Positions 19,511 through 20,485 of a stretch of DNA of 20,485 bases are shown one piece after another. Made by a program: the position numbers and the translations under genes. The notes under the pieces are model-generated. The model was given only the letters and a program-made list of their open reading frames with translations. It did not search any database and was not told the origin of the DNA. Source of the DNA: Planctomycetota bacterium (GTDB lineage: Bacteria; Planctomycetota; Planctomycetia; Gemmatales; Gemmataceae); assembly GCA_018970845.1 (NCBI GenBank), contig JAGWVO010000012.1:1-20485 (forward strand). The letters run 5' to 3'. The stretch's first letter is position 1; each line of letters begins with the position of its first letter.

Positions 19511-20485
19511 CTAGCGTTTGCGCAGGAACGCGTTCATGGCATCGGGAGGGGCGTTCTTCAGCTCGGGTGATTGCGGCGCCAGCCTGGCCGATGTCAAAAC
19601 AAGTTTCTCGACAAGCCAGGCTTCCCTACGGTCGGCGCGGTCCGGCGGAGCGCTCAATTCGAGTTCCGCGGCGCCCACATACCGGGGAAGCATCATGAGC
19701 TTGACGGGAAAACGGACACGCGCCCGGCCCTCGGCGACCTCGATCGCCGGAAAGGTGGGTGTGGCGGGAATGGCGAACCATTGGAAGCCGGGCCCGAGGT
19801 AGTCGGGATCAAGCGCGGCCTTCAAGTAGGTCATGAAGTCGTCGCGGACCTCGGGCGAGGCCCAAAAGACGGGTGGCTTGGCCGTGACGAATCCGGAGCC
19901 GTCGGCGCCATTGATTCCACGGAGGAAACCGGCCATCGCGGCGTCGTCGGGCTTCACTCGGGGAATCCTCGAGCCGGGGATGGTGAGCGAATAGGCCCTC
20001 GGAAAATCGCGCTTGCGCGGATCCAGCGACTCGCTGAATTCCATCGCGGCGCGCCGGGCCATGTCCACCCGCAGCATGTGGGCCTTTCCCGGGCCCAGCA
20101 ACTCGGGAAGGTCGCGTCCCGAGGCGCTCGAGATGGCCTGCTGGCGCACTTGCCACTTCCTGATGGGAGCGAGGCTGTTGCTCATCGCCGCGTGGATGAC
20201 CGCCGCGAGCCTGAATCGCGCCTCGGGAGTCTCGATGTCGAATTCGAGCGCCATTTCGTAGCCGTTGTCCACGAAGTTGGGTTCGGAGACGCGGCGGAGA
20301 ACCGCCACGGGCTTCGCCGATGAAAGATGGAGCAACTGCACGAGCGGCGAGCTGGTGAAAGTCGAATAGGGGCCGACGCCGGTCAGTTCGCCGGGTTGGT
20401 TGTATTCGATCTCGAGCTTGGCGCGGGCATCCGAGCGGTCGCCGTCAAGGGAAGGCCGGGAACCCGGCACCAGCGTGTAGACGAA
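19511..20485 (-). CDS. Hypothetical protein, 5' end cut by window edge
   Basis: The frame is open to the right edge, with codons for FVYTL preceding a GTG at 20470. The true start therefore lies outside and the visible part is at least 324 residues. No family was recognised. The sequence shows no membrane helix. It has alternating beta-type segments (ALEFDIETPEARFRLAAVIH, VRFPVKLMMLPRYVGAAELEL, both in outline) and helical stretches. The C-terminus is Ala/Leu-rich and ends in AFLRKR. It lies 21 bases upstream of the CotH-type gene on the same strand and probably heads or sits in the same operon, which may point to a cell-surface or secreted role. Confidence 0.75.
   Translation of the reverse strand, partial: FVYTLVPGSRPSLDGDRSDARAKLEIEYNQPGELTGVGPYSTFTSSPLVQLLHLSSAKPVAVLRRVSEPNFVDNGYEMALEFDIETPEARFRLAAVIHAAMSNSLAPIRKWQVRQQAISSASGRDLPELLGPGKAHMLRVDMARRAAMEFSESLDPRKRDFPRAYSLTIPGSRIPRVKPDDAAMAGFLRGINGADGSGFVTAKPPVFWASPEVRDDFMTYLKAALDPDYLGPGFQWFAIPATPTFPAIEVAEGRARVRFPVKLMMLPRYVGAAELELSAPPDRADRREAWLVEKLVLTSARLAPQSPELKNAPPDAMNAFLRKR

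Noticed and set aside
1..20485. CRISPR array, tRNA, rRNA, insertion sequence or prophage genes
   Set aside because: No regularly spaced repeats, cloverleaf-like RNA, transposase or phage gene could be seen on either strand.

Overview
The window reads as a GC-rich bacterial chromosome segment, most likely from a planctomycete (Gemmatales/Isosphaerales-like). This is inferred from gene content, not from a marker gene. The clues are a groEL-groES-groEL arrangement followed by dnaJ-grpE-fmdB-yacG, no CIRCE element at the chaperonin promoter, an ECF sigma factor translationally coupled to a giant zinc-finger/alpha-2-macroglobulin protein, a CotH-type secreted protein, and several secreted or lipoprotein hypotheticals of planctomycete style.

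Layout. Positions 1-1321 (+): the tail of a lipoprotein gene cut by the left edge and a small ribbon-helix-helix regulator, closed by a perfect 15-bp hairpin. Positions 1348-4125 (-): ppdK, pyruvate phosphate dikinase. Positions 4239-10336 (-): an ECF sigma factor gene overlapping by 4 bases a 1836-codon gene. That gene encodes an N-terminal anti-sigma zinc finger, a membrane helix and a complete alpha-2-macroglobulin with an intact CxEQ thioester motif. Positions 10388-10897 (+): a divergent 60-residue protein that is essentially a free-standing sigma-70 region 1.1, then a non-coding stretch with direct repeats and a near-consensus sigma-54 (-24/-12) promoter.

Positions 10898-14649 (+): groEL1 (His-rich and GGM tail), groES, groEL2 (no GGM tail), then a strong hairpin. 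Positions 14735-17372 (+): dnaJ, grpE, fmdB-type zinc ribbon and yacG, tightly packed or overlapping, then a small secreted protein. Positions 17578-20485 (-): a partial hypothetical, a CotH-family protein and a DUF2493/SLOG protein in one apparent operon, convergent with the chaperone block.

How the genes may work together. The centre of the window (about 9.7-10.9 kb) is a dense regulatory junction. It joins an ECF sigma factor, its probable membrane anti-sigma (with a protease-trap-like extracytoplasmic part), a stand-alone sigma region 1.1 domain and a sigma-54 promoter driving the chaperonins. The most attractive hypothesis is an envelope-protease or envelope-damage sensing circuit in which cleavage or thioester reaction of the macroglobulin part is relayed to the ECF sigma factor. 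This is inference; the sequence shows the fusion, the motifs and the overlap, not the mechanism.
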